Shown here one piece after another: positions 15,363 through 25,108 of a DNA stretch of 42,564 nucleotides. Within the stretch, counting starts at the first letter, position 1; every line of letters begins with the position of its first letter. The notes beneath the pieces were generated by a model. The model saw only the letters and a list, made by a program, of their open reading frames with translations. It ran no database searches and was not told where the DNA came from. The position numbers and the translations under genes are program-made. Origin of the DNA: Roseomonas nitratireducens (GTDB lineage Bacteria; Pseudomonadota; Alphaproteobacteria; Acetobacterales; Acetobacteraceae); assembly GCF_017813355.1 (NCBI RefSeq), contig NZ_JAGIYZ010000030.1, positions 1-42,564 on the forward strand. The letters are read 5' to 3'.

Positions 15363-16010
15363 TCAGCCGCGGAAGATGATCTCGGCGCGGAAGGCGCCGG
15401 GTGGGTCTCGGTGCAGGTCGAGGAAGGCCTCGGCGATGCGGTCCGGGTCGAAGGCGGTGCCCGGCGCGACGGCGCCGGCGACCGTGACCGTGCCGGCATG
15501 GATGCCGAGCGGCGCGAGTTCCGCGTGCAGCGTCTGCGCGAGGCTGCGCAACCCGGCCTTGCCGATCGCAAGCGAGGCCGCCGGCAGCCATCCGGTAGGG
15601 TCGAGCGCGAGGCCGCCGCCCGTGAAGATCAGGCTGCCGCGGCCCTGCGCGCGCATCCGCGGCAGCACGGACTGCACGGCGGCAAGCGCGCCGGCGACGT
15701 TGACGCGAAAATCCGCGACCAGCGCCGCGGGGTCGATCTCGGACGGCGCGGCCATGGTGGCGCGATAGGCGTTGTAGACCAGCACATCCGTCCCGTCGGC
15801 CAGCGCCGCCGCGAGCGAGTCCGGATCGCCGGCATCGGCCGCGGCAAGGGTGATGCGCTCCGCCGCGAGGGCGGCATGGCGCGCAGGATCGCGCGCGAGC
15901 CCCAACACCGCGAAGCCCTCGCCGGCGAAGCGGCGCGCGATCGCGTGGCCGAGTCCGGGGCCGAAGCCGATGACGCTGCAGCGTGGCGGGTGGTGGTTCA
16001 TGGCACCCAT
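15363..16010 (-). CDS. SDR-family protein lacking the catalytic Tyr/Ser
   Basis: A 215-residue short-chain dehydrogenase/reductase-fold protein. Seen: the nucleotide loop SVIGFGPGLGHAIARRF (Gly-rich near residues 15-21), LGLARDPAR after the second strand, VLVYNAYR in place of the usual NNAG, Asn104 in FRVNVAGAL, and Lys151 in LAIGKAGLRS. The YxxxK tyrosine position holds Leu147, and the usual serine about 13 residues before it is also absent, so normal oxidoreductase chemistry is unlikely unless another residue substitutes. An ATG at 16001 is an equally good start. It is first in a two-gene unit with the SnoaL-like gene and divergent, by 60 bases, from the LysR gene. Confidence 0.75.
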   Translation of the reverse strand: MGAMNHHPPRCSVIGFGPGLGHAIARRFAGEGFAVLGLARDPARHAALAAERITLAAADAGDPDSLAAALADGTDVLVYNAYRATMAAPSEIDPAALVADFRVNVAGALAAVQSVLPRMRAQGRGSLIFTGGGLALDPTGWLPAASLAIGKAGLRSLAQTLHAELAPLGIHAGTVTVAGAVAPGTAFDPDRIAEAFLDLHRDPPGAFRAEIIFRG

Positions 16011-16070
16011 AAGGGCGCGACCGCGGATTGTTCAAATCGATGGCGATGCTTTGCGCTATCGTCCGTGGTG

Positions 16071-17036
16071 ATGCGACTGGCCGACTTCGACCTCAATCTT
16101 CTGCTCGCCTTCGAGGCGCTTCTGGCGGAACGCAGCGTCACCCGGGCGGCGCGGCGGCTTGGCATCGGCCAGCCGGCGACCAGCGCGGCGCTGGCGCGGC
16201 TGCGCGTCCTGCTCAACGACCGGCTGTTCCTGCGCGCGCCGGATGGCATGCGGCCCACGCCGCGCGCGGTCGAGATCGCGCCGGGCATCGCCGCGGCGCT
16301 GGCCGAACTGCGCCGGACGCTGGCACCCGTGGCGCGCTTCGATCCCGCGGTCACGACGCGGCGCTTCGCGCTGGCCAGCACGGACTATACCTCGCTGGTG
16401 CTGCTGCCGGCGGTGGCGGCGGCGATGGCGCGCGCAGCGCCGGAGGCCAGGCTGCAGGTGCTCGGCTACGCCAAGGACGACGTGCCGGCGCTGCTCGCGG
16501 GCGGGACGCTCGATGCAGCGCTTGGCGTGTTTCCCGACCCGCCGGGATCGGCGGTGGCGACACCGCTGTTCGCCGAGACCTTCGTCGGCGTCGCGCGGGC
16601 AGCGCACCCGGCGGTGGTCGACGGTGCCATGAGCCTGCCGGCCTTCTGCACGGCCGCGCATGTGCTCGTGACGACCCGGCGCGACCGGGTGGGAGAGATC
16701 GACGCCGTGCTGGCTGCGCAGGGGCGCGCGCGACGAATCGCGCTGACGGTGCCGCACATGCTCGCGTTGCTCGCCGTGGTGGCGCAGTCGGACCTCGTGG
16801 GCACGGTGCCGGCGCGCGTGGCGGCGCGGCTTGCGCCTGCGATGGGACTGGCGGTTTTCCGCCTGCCGGTCGCGGTGGCGACCTGGCGGGTGACGATGCT
16901 CTGGCCGGCAGCGGCGCGCGACGACCAGGCGGCGGCGTGGTTCCGCGGCGTCGTGCGCGCGGCGGCGGCGCTCGAAGCCACGCTGCCCGATCAGTCCGGC
17001 GGCACGGCGACGCAGCCCGTGCCGCTGCGCGAATAG
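16071..17036 (+). CDS. LysR family transcriptional regulator
   Basis: A 321-residue LysR-type regulator. Residues 1-62 hold the winged helix-turn-helix: DFDLNLLLAFEALLAERSVTRAARRLGIGQPATSAALARLRVLLNDRLFLRAPDGMRPTP condensed in the usual order. The rest is a periplasmic-binding-like effector domain (TTRRFALASTDYTSLVLLP and onwards). It is divergent from the SDR-like/SnoaL-like pair with a 60-base shared promoter gap, so it most likely controls that pair and itself in response to a small ligand. I could not single out a convincing T-N11-A site. Its 3' end overlaps the convergent lipoprotein gene by 46 bases. Confidence 0.9.
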   Translation: MRLADFDLNLLLAFEALLAERSVTRAARRLGIGQPATSAALARLRVLLNDRLFLRAPDGMRPTPRAVEIAPGIAAALAELRRTLAPVARFDPAVTTRRFALASTDYTSLVLLPAVAAAMARAAPEARLQVLGYAKDDVPALLAGGTLDAALGVFPDPPGSAVATPLFAETFVGVARAAHPAVVDGAMSLPAFCTAAHVLVTTRRDRVGEIDAVLAAQGRARRIALTVPHMLALLAVVAQSDLVGTVPARVAARLAPAMGLAVFRLPVAVATWRVTMLWPAAARDDQAAAWFRGVVRAAAALEATLPDQSGGTATQPVPLRE

Positions 17037-17386
17037 GTGGCGACCCGCCCGCCGCGCATCTCGAAGGTCACGCGGCATTCCGGCGGCGGCGTATAGGCCG
17101 GGAAGGTCGTGCCGATCCCGATGCCCGTGCCGACCCCGCCGCGCCAGCCGAAGCCGCCGACCCCGAAGCCGATGGACGGCGCCGGCTGCGGGCTGCGGCT
17201 GCCGAGCCGTTCGTATTGCAGGAAGCGCCGCCCGTCGGGCGTGGTGAAGTCGGCTTCCGGGATGCCGACGGCCTGCACCAGGTCGCCCTCGCTCGCGCCC
17301 ACAAGCGCCTGCATGCGGGCGTCGAAGCCGGCCGTGGTGGCGCAGGCGGCCAGCGCCAGCAGGCCGAGGAGGGGGATCGCGCGCAT
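16991..17386 (-). CDS. Small lipoprotein, BamE/SmpA-like in part
   Basis: A 131-residue protein with a lipoprotein signal (MRAIPLLGLLALAAC, lipobox cysteine at 15). Residues 25-62 (MQALVGASEGDLVQAVGIPEAD, then GRRFLQYE) have the helix-turn pattern of the BamE/SmpA-type fold, where a short helix and a P-x-x-x sequence precede a strand. A glycine-rich stretch follows (GFGVGGFGWRGGVGTGIGIGTT) and two cysteines near the end may pair. The start has no clear ribosome site. The gene's 3' end overlaps the LysR coding region on the other strand. Envelope location likely, role unknown. Confidence 0.65.
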   Translation of the reverse strand: MRAIPLLGLLALAACATTAGFDARMQALVGASEGDLVQAVGIPEADFTTPDGRRFLQYERLGSRSPQPAPSIGFGVGGFGWRGGVGTGIGIGTTFPAYTPPPECRVTFEMRGGRVATYSRSGTGCVAVPPD

Positions 17387-17418
17387 CACGGAAGGATGGT
17401 GCGCGATGGCGGCGGAAT

Positions 17419-18594
17419 CTAGGCCGCTTCGCCCGCCGCCCAGCCGCTCGACCACGCCCATTGGAAATTGTAGCCGCCGAGCCAGCCGGTGACGTCCACC
17501 GCTTCGCCGATGACGAAAAGCCCCGGCACCGCCTTCGCCGCCATGGTCTGCTGCGACAGCGCATCGGTCGCGACGCCGCCCAGCGTCACCTCGGCCTTGG
17601 CGTAGCCTTCCGTGCCGGCGGGCATCAACTGCCAGCCCTTGAGCAGCGTGCCGAGCGCCTTGAGCGGCGCGTCGCCGACCTCTCCCATGATGCGCGGCGG
17701 CAACTGCGTCTCCGCCATCACCTGGGCGAGCCGCTGCGGCAGCATCTCCGACAGGATGGTGCGCGATTCCGCCTTTGGCCGCGCGCGCTTGGCGGCCAGC
17801 AATTCCGCCGTCGCATCGCGCCCGGGCAGCAGGTCGAGCAGGATCGGCTCGCCCTCCCGCCAATAGGAGGACGCCTGCAGGATCGCCGGACCCGACAGGC
17901 CGCGATGGGTGAACAGCATGGCCTCGGCGAAGGTGCCGCGGCCGCAGCGCGCGACGGTGGGCAGTGCGACGCCCGCCAGCGGGCGCATCAGCTCGAGGTC
18001 CTCGCCCGCGAACATCAGCGGCACCAGGCCCGGCCGCGGGGCCACCAGGGGCAGGCCGAAGCGCCGCGCCACGTCATGCGCGAAGCCCGTCGCGCCCATC
18101 TTCGGAATGGACAGTCCGCCGGTCGCGAGCACCAGGCTTTCCGCCGTGACGCCGCCGCGGTCGGTCGAGATGTTGAAGCGGTCCGCGCGCGTGATGCCCG
18201 TGACGCGCGTGCCCAGGCGCAGTTCCACGCCCGCCGCGCCGCATTCGGCCAGCAGCATGGCGACGACCTGCCGCGCCGGCCCGTCGCAGAACAACTGCCC
18301 GAGCGTCTTCTCGTGGAAGGCGATGCGGTGCTTCTGCACCAGCGCGATGAAGTCGTGCTGGGTGTGGCGCGACAGCGCCGAGCGCGCGAAATGCGGATTG
18401 GCCGACAGGAAGCGTTCCGGCACGCAGCCCGTATTGGTGAAGTTGCAGCGCCCGCCGCCGGAGATGAGGATCTTCTTCCCCGCTTCCTCGGCATGGTCGA
18501 TCAGCAGCACGCGCCGCCCGCGCTGCCCCGCGCGCATGGCGCAGTACATCCCCGCCGCGCCGGCGCCCAGGACGACGACATCGAAATGGGTCAT
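17419..18594 (-). CDS. HI0933/BaiN-family FAD-dependent oxidoreductase
   Basis: A 391-residue flavoprotein of the aminoacetone oxidase-like/HI0933 (BaiN) family. Seen: dinucleotide loop VVLGAGAAGMYCAMRAG, the family signature ISGGGRCNFTN near residue 45, RLGTRVTGI, LVLATGGLSIPKMGATG, and the closing FAD segment GLFVIGEAVDVTGWLGGYNFQWAWSSGWAAG. The ATG overlaps the stop of the preceding FAD protein gene (ATGA), so the two are coupled and both probably belong to the liv transcript. Members reduce or oxidise small organic substrates, but few have known reactions. No substrate is suggested by sequence. Confidence 0.85.
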   Translation of the reverse strand: MTHFDVVVLGAGAAGMYCAMRAGQRGRRVLLIDHAEEAGKKILISGGGRCNFTNTGCVPERFLSANPHFARSALSRHTQHDFIALVQKHRIAFHEKTLGQLFCDGPARQVVAMLLAECGAAGVELRLGTRVTGITRADRFNISTDRGGVTAESLVLATGGLSIPKMGATGFAHDVARRFGLPLVAPRPGLVPLMFAGEDLELMRPLAGVALPTVARCGRGTFAEAMLFTHRGLSGPAILQASSYWREGEPILLDLLPGRDATAELLAAKRARPKAESRTILSEMLPQRLAQVMAETQLPPRIMGEVGDAPLKALGTLLKGWQLMPAGTEGYAKAEVTLGGVATDALSQQTMAAKAVPGLFVIGEAVDVTGWLGGYNFQWAWSSGWAAGEAA

Positions 18595-20234
18595 GCCGCG
18601 ACCGCCAGCCCTGCCATGGCGCGGCCGACCGCCTCGGCCACGCGGATGCCGTCCACGCCGGCGGAATAGATCCCGCCAGCATAGCCCGCGCCCTCGCCCG
18701 CGGGGAACAGCCCGCGCGTGTTGACCGACTGGCAGTCCGCCCCGCGCCGGATGCGGATGGGGGAGGAGGTGCGCGTCTCCACCCCCGTCATCACCGCATC
18801 CGCCAGGTCGTAGCCGCGGATCTGGCGCGCGAAGGCGGGCAGCGCTTCCCGGATCGCGGCGACGGCGAAATCCGGCAGGCAGAGCGAGAGGTCGGTCGGC
18901 GTCACCCCCGGCTTGTAGGACGGGATGACGGCGCCGAGCGCGGTGGAAGGCCGCCCGGCGAGGAAATCCCCCACCAGCTGCGCCGGCGCGCGGTAGTCGC
19001 CCCCGCCGGCGGCGAAGGCGCGTTCTTCCCAATGCCGCTGGAAGGCGATGCCGGCGAGCGGATGGCCGGGATAGTCGCGCGCCGGCTCGATGCCCACGAC
19101 GATGCCGGAATTGGCGTTCCGCTCGGCGCGCGAATACTGGCTCATGCCGTTGGTCACGACGCGGCCCTCCTCGCTGGTGGCGGCGACGACCGTGCCGCCG
19201 GGGCACATGCAGAAGGAATAGACGCTGCGCGCGTTCGCGCCATGGTGCACCAGCTTGTAGTCGGCCGCGCCCAGGATCGGGTGCTTGGCGAAATCCCCGA
19301 AGCGGGCGCGGTCGATCATCGATTGCGGGTGTTCGATGCGCACGCCGATGGAAAAGGGCTTCGGCTCGACGAAGACGCCGCGGTCGAACAGGGTGTGGAA
19401 GGTGTCGCGCGCCGAATGGCCGATGGCAAGCACGACGTGGTCGGTCTCGATCGTCTCGCCCGCGTGCGTCACCACGCCGCGGATGGCGCGCGTGCCGTCG
19501 CGGCCCGTCTCGATGACGAAATCCGTCACCTTGGTCCCGAAGCGGTATTCGCCGCCCAGGGCGATGATCTTCTCCCGCAGCGATTCCACCATCGTCACCA
19601 GGCGGAAGGTGCCGATATGGGGCTTGGCGACGAACAGGATCTCCTCCGGCGCGCCGGCGGCGACGAATTCGGTCAGCACCTTCCGCGACATCGCCTCCGG
19701 CGCCTTGATGCCGGAATAGAGCTTGCCGTCGGAGAAGGTGCCCGCGCCGCCCTCGCCGAACTGCACGTTGCTCTCGGGCGTCAGCACGCCGCGCCGCCAC
19801 AGCGCCCAGGTGTCCTTGGTGCGTTCGCGCACCACCTTGCCGCGGTCGAGGATGATGGGGCGGAAGCCCATCTCGGCCAGGATCAGGGCGGCGAAGATGC
19901 CGCAGGGCCCGGTGCCGATGACGACCGGCCGCTTCCAGCCCGCCCCGGGCGCGCGCGCGACGTGGCGGTAGTCCTGTTCGGGCTGCGGCGCGAGGGTGCG
20001 CGCCAGCGTCGGGTCGCCCGCGGCGCGGCGCAGCAGGGCGGCTTCGTCCGCCACCTCGAAGTCGATGGAATAGACCAGGTGGATGTCGGATTTCCGCCGC
20101 GCGTCCCAGGCCCGGCGCGCGACCTTGAAGCTGCGCAGTTCTCCGGGCTGCAGGCCGAGCCGCGCAAGCAGCGCCGCCTCGATCGCGCCTTCCGCATGGT
20201 CGAGCGGCAGCTTCAGGTCGATCAGCCGCAGCAT
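18591..20234 (-). CDS. FAD-dependent dehydrogenase (COG2509-like)
   Basis: A 547-residue protein. The first 90 residues form a basic N-terminal domain (LRLIDLKLPLDHAEGAIEAALLARLGL to DIHLVYSIDFEV), followed by the FAD loop KRPVVIGTGPCGIFAALILAEMG, VQFGEGGAGTFSDGKLYSGIK, FCMCPGGTVVAATSEEG and the C-terminal LFPAGEGAGYAGGIYSAGVDG. This arrangement is that of the uncharacterised COG2509 FAD dehydrogenases. The ATG at 20234 comes two bases after the livF stop, so it is probably translated by ribosomes leaving livF. An in-frame TTG at 20240 is a less likely start. Reaction unknown. Confidence 0.85.
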   Translation of the reverse strand: MLRLIDLKLPLDHAEGAIEAALLARLGLQPGELRSFKVARRAWDARRKSDIHLVYSIDFEVADEAALLRRAAGDPTLARTLAPQPEQDYRHVARAPGAGWKRPVVIGTGPCGIFAALILAEMGFRPIILDRGKVVRERTKDTWALWRRGVLTPESNVQFGEGGAGTFSDGKLYSGIKAPEAMSRKVLTEFVAAGAPEEILFVAKPHIGTFRLVTMVESLREKIIALGGEYRFGTKVTDFVIETGRDGTRAIRGVVTHAGETIETDHVVLAIGHSARDTFHTLFDRGVFVEPKPFSIGVRIEHPQSMIDRARFGDFAKHPILGAADYKLVHHGANARSVYSFCMCPGGTVVAATSEEGRVVTNGMSQYSRAERNANSGIVVGIEPARDYPGHPLAGIAFQRHWEERAFAAGGGDYRAPAQLVGDFLAGRPSTALGAVIPSYKPGVTPTDLSLCLPDFAVAAIREALPAFARQIRGYDLADAVMTGVETRTSSPIRIRRGADCQSVNTRGLFPAGEGAGYAGGIYSAGVDGIRVAEAVGRAMAGLAVAA

Positions 20235-20236
20235 GG

Positions 20237-20956
20237 TCAATGCCCGCCGCCGAGATAGGCGTCGCGCACCTCCGGCATCGCGAGCAACTCCCGCCCCGTG
20301 CCGCGCAGCGTGATGCGCCCGTTCACCAGCACATAGCCCCGATGGGCGAGGCGCAGCGCCTGGTTGGCGTTCTGCTCCACCAGCAGCACGGTCAGGCCTT
20401 CCTTCTCGTTCAGGTCGCGGATGGCCGCGAAGATCTGCCGCACGATCAGCGGCGCGAGGCCGAGCGAGGGCTCGTCCAGCAGCAGCAGCCGCGGCCTGGA
20501 CATCAGCGCCCGGCCGATGGCGAGCATCTGCTGCTCGCCGCCCGAAAGCGTGCCGCCGCGCTGCGCCTGGCGTTCCTGCAGGCGCGGGAACAGCGCGAAG
20601 ACCTGGGCGAGCAGCGGCGCGGGATCGTGCCCGGCCACCTGCGCGCCCATCAGCAGGTTCTCCATCACCGACATGCGCGGGAAGACGCGGCGGCCCTCGG
20701 GCACCTGCGCGATGCCCAGGCGCATGATCTCATGCGTCGGCAGCGCGGTGATGTCGCGTCCTTCGAACACCACGCGGCCGGCGCGGGCGCGCGGGTCGCC
20801 GCAGATCGTCATCAGCAGCGTGGACTTACCCGCGCCGTTGGCGCCGACGAGGGTGACGATCTCCCCCGTCGCGACCTCGATCGAGACGTCGCGCAGCGCC
20901 TGCACGGCACCGTAGGCGGTCGAGACCGCGTCGACGGCGAGCATGGGCGCGCTCAT
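20237..20956 (-). CDS. livF: Branched-chain amino acid-type ABC transporter ATPase LivF
   Basis: A 239-residue ATPase, the usual LivF length. Seen: Walker A GANGAGKST (about residues 38-46), Q-loop region, HEIMRLGIAQVPEGRRVFPRMSVMENL, which is the LivF hallmark, signature LSGGEQQ (137-143), Walker B LLLLDEPSLGLAP (157-169) and the H-loop replaced as usual in LivF by VEQNANQA. It pairs with LivG to power the LivHM permease on the cytoplasmic face. The ATG overlaps the livG stop (ATGA). Confidence 0.95.
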   Translation of the reverse strand: MSAPMLAVDAVSTAYGAVQALRDVSIEVATGEIVTLVGANGAGKSTLLMTICGDPRARAGRVVFEGRDITALPTHEIMRLGIAQVPEGRRVFPRMSVMENLLMGAQVAGHDPAPLLAQVFALFPRLQERQAQRGGTLSGGEQQMLAIGRALMSRPRLLLLDEPSLGLAPLIVRQIFAAIRDLNEKEGLTVLLVEQNANQALRLAHRGYVLVNGRITLRGTGRELLAMPEVRDAYLGGGH

Positions 20957-21747
20957 GCGTCGTCCCCTTCGCCCAGATAGGCGGCGATGACCTTGGCGTC
21001 GGCGCGTATCTCGGCCGGCGGGCCGTCGGCGATCTTGCGGCCGTGGTCGAGCACGACGACGCGGTCGGAGATGCCCATCACCACGCCCATGTCGTGCTCG
21101 ATCAGCAGGATGGAGCAGCCGCCGTCGCGGATGGCGCGCAGAAGCGTGGCGAGTTCCTCGGATTCGCGGGGGTTGAGCCCCGCCGCGGGCTCGTCCAGGC
21201 AGAGCAGGACCGGGTCCGTGCACATGGCCCGCGCGATCTCCAGCCGCCTCTGCTGGCCATAGGGCAGGGCGCCCGCCGGGTCGTCCGCGCGGTCGATCAG
21301 GCCGGTCGCTTCCAGCCAATGCACCGCCTTCGCGATGGCGAGCTTTTCCGCCCGGCGATAGCCGGGGGCACCCAGCAGCGCGCCGATGCCGAAGCCGGTC
21401 GCGGCCATCAGCGTGTTGTGCTGCGCGACGAGCAGGTTCTCGAGCGCCGTCATGCCCTGGAACAGGCGGATGTTCTGGAAGGTGCGCGCGACGCCCGCGC
21501 GGGCGATGCGGTGGCCGGGCAGGCGCTGCAATTCCACCGGCGCGCCGTCCCGCATCAGGCGCAGCGCGCCTTCCGTCGGCCGGTAGAAGCCGGTGATGCA
21601 GTTGAACATCGTCGTCTTGCCCGCGCCGTTCGGGCCGATGATGGCGGTGATGTCGCCCTGCATGGCGGTGAAGGACACGGCATCGACGGCGGTGAGGCCG
21701 CCGAAGCGCATGGTCAGGCCCTCGGCCTGCAGGATCGGCGCCGTCAT
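20953..21747 (-). CDS. livG: Branched-chain amino acid-type ABC transporter ATPase LivG
   Basis: A 264-residue ATPase from the ATG at 21747; an ATG at 21774 would add 9 residues and overlap livM by 23 bases. Seen: ILQAEGLTMRFGGLTAVDAVSF, Walker A GPNGAGKTT, ARTFQNIRLFQGMTALENLLVAQH typical of LivG, the signature in the LivG form LPYGQQRRLEIARA, Walker B LLCLDEPAAGLNP and an H-loop IEHDMG. The C-terminal IADGPPAEIRADAKVIAAYLGE is also a LivG mark. Works with LivF. Confidence 0.95.
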   Translation of the reverse strand: MTAPILQAEGLTMRFGGLTAVDAVSFTAMQGDITAIIGPNGAGKTTMFNCITGFYRPTEGALRLMRDGAPVELQRLPGHRIARAGVARTFQNIRLFQGMTALENLLVAQHNTLMAATGFGIGALLGAPGYRRAEKLAIAKAVHWLEATGLIDRADDPAGALPYGQQRRLEIARAMCTDPVLLCLDEPAAGLNPRESEELATLLRAIRDGGCSILLIEHDMGVVMGISDRVVVLDHGRKIADGPPAEIRADAKVIAAYLGEGDDA

Positions 21748-21751
21748 CGGT

Positions 21752-23070
21752 TCAGCCGCGCCCTTCGCCGACATGCTCCGCGCCGATGGCGCGCCGCGTG
21801 CCCAGGGCGATGGTGGGCGTCCGGCTGCCCACCAGCCCGCGCGGGCGGACCACCATGATCAGCACCATCGCCCCGCCGAAGACCAGCATCCGCCATTCGT
21901 CGAGGTCGCGGAATACCTCGAACCCGCCGATCATGACGATGGCGGCGAGCGCGATGCCGATCTGGCTGCCCATGCCCCCCAGCACGACGATGGCGAGGAT
22001 GATCGCGCTTTCGATGAAGGTGAAGGATTCCGGGCTGATGAAGCCCTGGCGCGTGGCGAAGAAGGCTCCGGCGAAGCCGCCGAACATCGCCCCGATCGCG
22101 AAGGCGGTCAGCTTTGTGTTGGTGATGTTGATGCCGAGCGCCCGGCAGGCGATCTCGTCCTCCCGCAGCGCTTCCCAGGCGCGGCCCAGCGGCTGGCGGC
22201 GCAGCCGGATGCTCACCCAGTTGGTCAGCAGCGCGAGGATGAGGATCAGGTAGTACAGGAAGATTACGCGATGGACCGGCGATGGCTCGATGCCGAAGAA
22301 ATCGGCGAAGGAGCCCGGGCCGCCGCCGGCGCTGAAGGGCAGGCCGAAAAATGAGGGACGCGGGATGCCGGTGATGCCGTTCGGCCCGCCGGTCAGGCTG
22401 ACCCAGTTGATCAGCACGACGCGGATGATCTCGCCGAAGGCGAGCGTCACGATGGCCAGGTAGTCCCCCCGCAGCCGCAGCACCGGGAAGCCCAGCAGCA
22501 CGCCCCAGAAGGCGGCGAGGATGCCGGCCAGCGGCAGGCAGATCCAGAAGGACCAGCCGAAGGTGGTCGCCAGCAGCGCGTAGGAATAGGCGCCGACCGC
22601 GTAGAAGGCGACGTAGCCGAGGTCGAGCAGCCCCGCGAGCCCGACCACGATGTTGAGCCCCCAGCCCAGCATCACATAGGTCAGCACGAGGATGCCGAGG
22701 TCGAGCTCGTAGCGCCCGGTCCCCGGCATGAAGGGCAGCACCACGGCGAGGCCGAGCAGTAGCGGCGCCACGAAGGTCCCGGCCCTGGCGAGCATCGCGG
22801 TGCGCGCGGCGGTGGCCGGCTTCGCTTCCCCCCGCAGCCCGCGCCAGGTGAGCAGCGCGAGCCGCCCGGCGAAGGCCAGCGCGACGAGGATCGCGACATC
22901 GCCCCAGCGCGCGCGCAGATGGAGCGTGCCGGCCGAGGAAACGTCCGTGCGCAGCCCGACGATCGGGATGAACAGGCCGAGGGCGACCAGCGCCGTGATC
23001 GCGGCATCCTTCACCGCCGTGGCCGCGAGCTTCGGGCGGGCGGGCAGGGGGATGGCGGCGGCCTCGCCAC

Positions 23071-23074
<4 letters not shown>
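21752..23074 (-). CDS. livM: Branched-chain amino acid-type ABC permease LivM
   Basis: A 440-residue polytopic inner-membrane permease. It is longer than many LivM proteins because of an N-terminal extension of about 110 residues with two or three extra hydrophobic segments before the conserved core (YVMLGWGLNIVVGLAGLLDLGYVAFYAVGAY). The core contains the family signatures LRLRGDYLAIVTLAFGEIIRV and the coupling-helix region GRAWEALREDEIACRALGIN, then AIIVLGGMGSQ-type sequence. The ATG overlaps the livH stop as ATGA. Confidence 0.95.
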
Positions 23075-23985
<911 letters not shown>

Positions 23986-24021
23986 GGGCTTCCCCTTCTT
24001 CCCCCAGACCCGCCCGACATA

Positions 24022-24063
24022 GGGCAAGGCGGTCCGGCGGCGAAGGGGTTTCGCCCCTTGCCC
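24022..24063. repeat. Nested inverted repeats between livH and fkbM-like gene
   Basis: GGGCAAGG (24022-24029) pairs with CCTTGCCC (24056-24063), and inside it GGCGAA (24039-24044) pairs with TTCGCC (24050-24055). It lies in the 136-base divergent gap, so it could be an operator or just an intergenic GC repeat. Confidence 0.4.
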
Positions 24064-24121
24064 CCCGCCCGCCCGGCATGGAACCATTCCCGTATCGTTC
24101 CGAACAAGAGGAAGCTGGCGC

Positions 24122-25033
24122 ATGGACGGGGCACGGCCGCTCGCGGTGGAGGTGCAGGATGCGCGGCGGATCGTGCTCGCGGGGCTGCGCCGCGGCCTGT
24201 TCCTCTACAGCCGCAACGACATGCTCGGGCGCTTCCTCGATGCCCTGGGCGAATGGGCGGAGGCGGAACTCGAACTGCTGCTGCCGCTGCTGCGCCCGGG
24301 CGACCGGGTGGTGGATGCGGGGGCGAATATCGGCCTGCATGCCATCCCCTTCGCGCGCGCCGTCGGGCCGACCGGGCGGGTGCACGCCTTCGAGCCGCAA
24401 CGGGTCATCCATGGGCTGCTCTCGGCCAATGCCGTGCTGAACGGCGCGGATGCGCTGCGCGCGCATCTGGCCGCCCTGGGCGAAGCCCCCGGCCGGATCG
24501 CGGTGCCGGAGGTCGATTACGGGCGGGAGGCGCTCGGCGCCGCCCTCAGCCTCGCCGGCACGCCCGTGTTGGCGAGCGATGCCGCGCCCGCGGAGACGGT
24601 GCCGGTCGTCACCCTCGACGCCATGCTCGCCGAGGAGCCCTCGCTGCGCCTGATCAAGGCGGATGTGGAGGGGATGGAGCGCAGCGTGATCGCCGGCGCG
24701 CGGGCGCTGATCGCGCGGCATCGCCCCTTCCTGTACCTGGAGGTGAACGACCATCCGGGCGGTGAGGCGCTGGTCGCCCTGGTGCGGGAGATGGGCTACC
24801 GCCCCTTCTGGCACCCGTCCCGCGGCTGGCGGCCCGACAATTTTCGTGGCGCGCCGGACCCCGGCTATGGCGGCGCGGGCGACCTCAACGCGCTCTGCGT
24901 CCCGGCGGGGGAGGAAGCGGCGGCGGCGGGGCTGACGCCCATCGGCGCGCTGTCGGATGCGCGGGCGCTGTTCCCCGGCCTCAATGTGCGGACGACGCGG
25001 TGGGAGAGGTGGAAGAAGCGGCTGGTGGGGTGA
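24122..25033 (+). CDS. FkbM family methyltransferase
   Basis: A 303-residue SAM-dependent methyltransferase. Seen: motif I GDRVVDAGANIGLHAIPFARAVG near residue 60, the acidic strand VHAFEPQRVIHGLLSANAVLNG, VVTLDAMLAEEPSLRLIKADVEGMERSVIAGARALI, which is the FkbM signature, and LYLEVND. FkbM enzymes O-methylate sugars, polyketides or lipids. GAGGA is 9 bases before the ATG. It stands alone, divergent from the liv operon, so the acceptor cannot be inferred. Confidence 0.9.
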   Translation: MDGARPLAVEVQDARRIVLAGLRRGLFLYSRNDMLGRFLDALGEWAEAELELLLPLLRPGDRVVDAGANIGLHAIPFARAVGPTGRVHAFEPQRVIHGLLSANAVLNGADALRAHLAALGEAPGRIAVPEVDYGREALGAALSLAGTPVLASDAAPAETVPVVTLDAMLAEEPSLRLIKADVEGMERSVIAGARALIARHRPFLYLEVNDHPGGEALVALVREMGYRPFWHPSRGWRPDNFRGAPDPGYGGAGDLNALCVPAGEEAAAAGLTPIGALSDARALFPGLNVRTTRWERWKKRLVG

Positions 25034-25108
25034 ACGCCGTCGCACCCTTGTGACCGGCGGCACGGCAGGCCAGGCCGCGATCCGCGAAGCTGCCCCGGCC
25101 GCCCCGCG

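Noticed and set aside
23986..25063. Upstream part of the minus-strand livM frame reaching to 25063
   Set aside because: It runs opposite the FkbM methyltransferase and livH is in another frame; LivM homology begins only near 23074.
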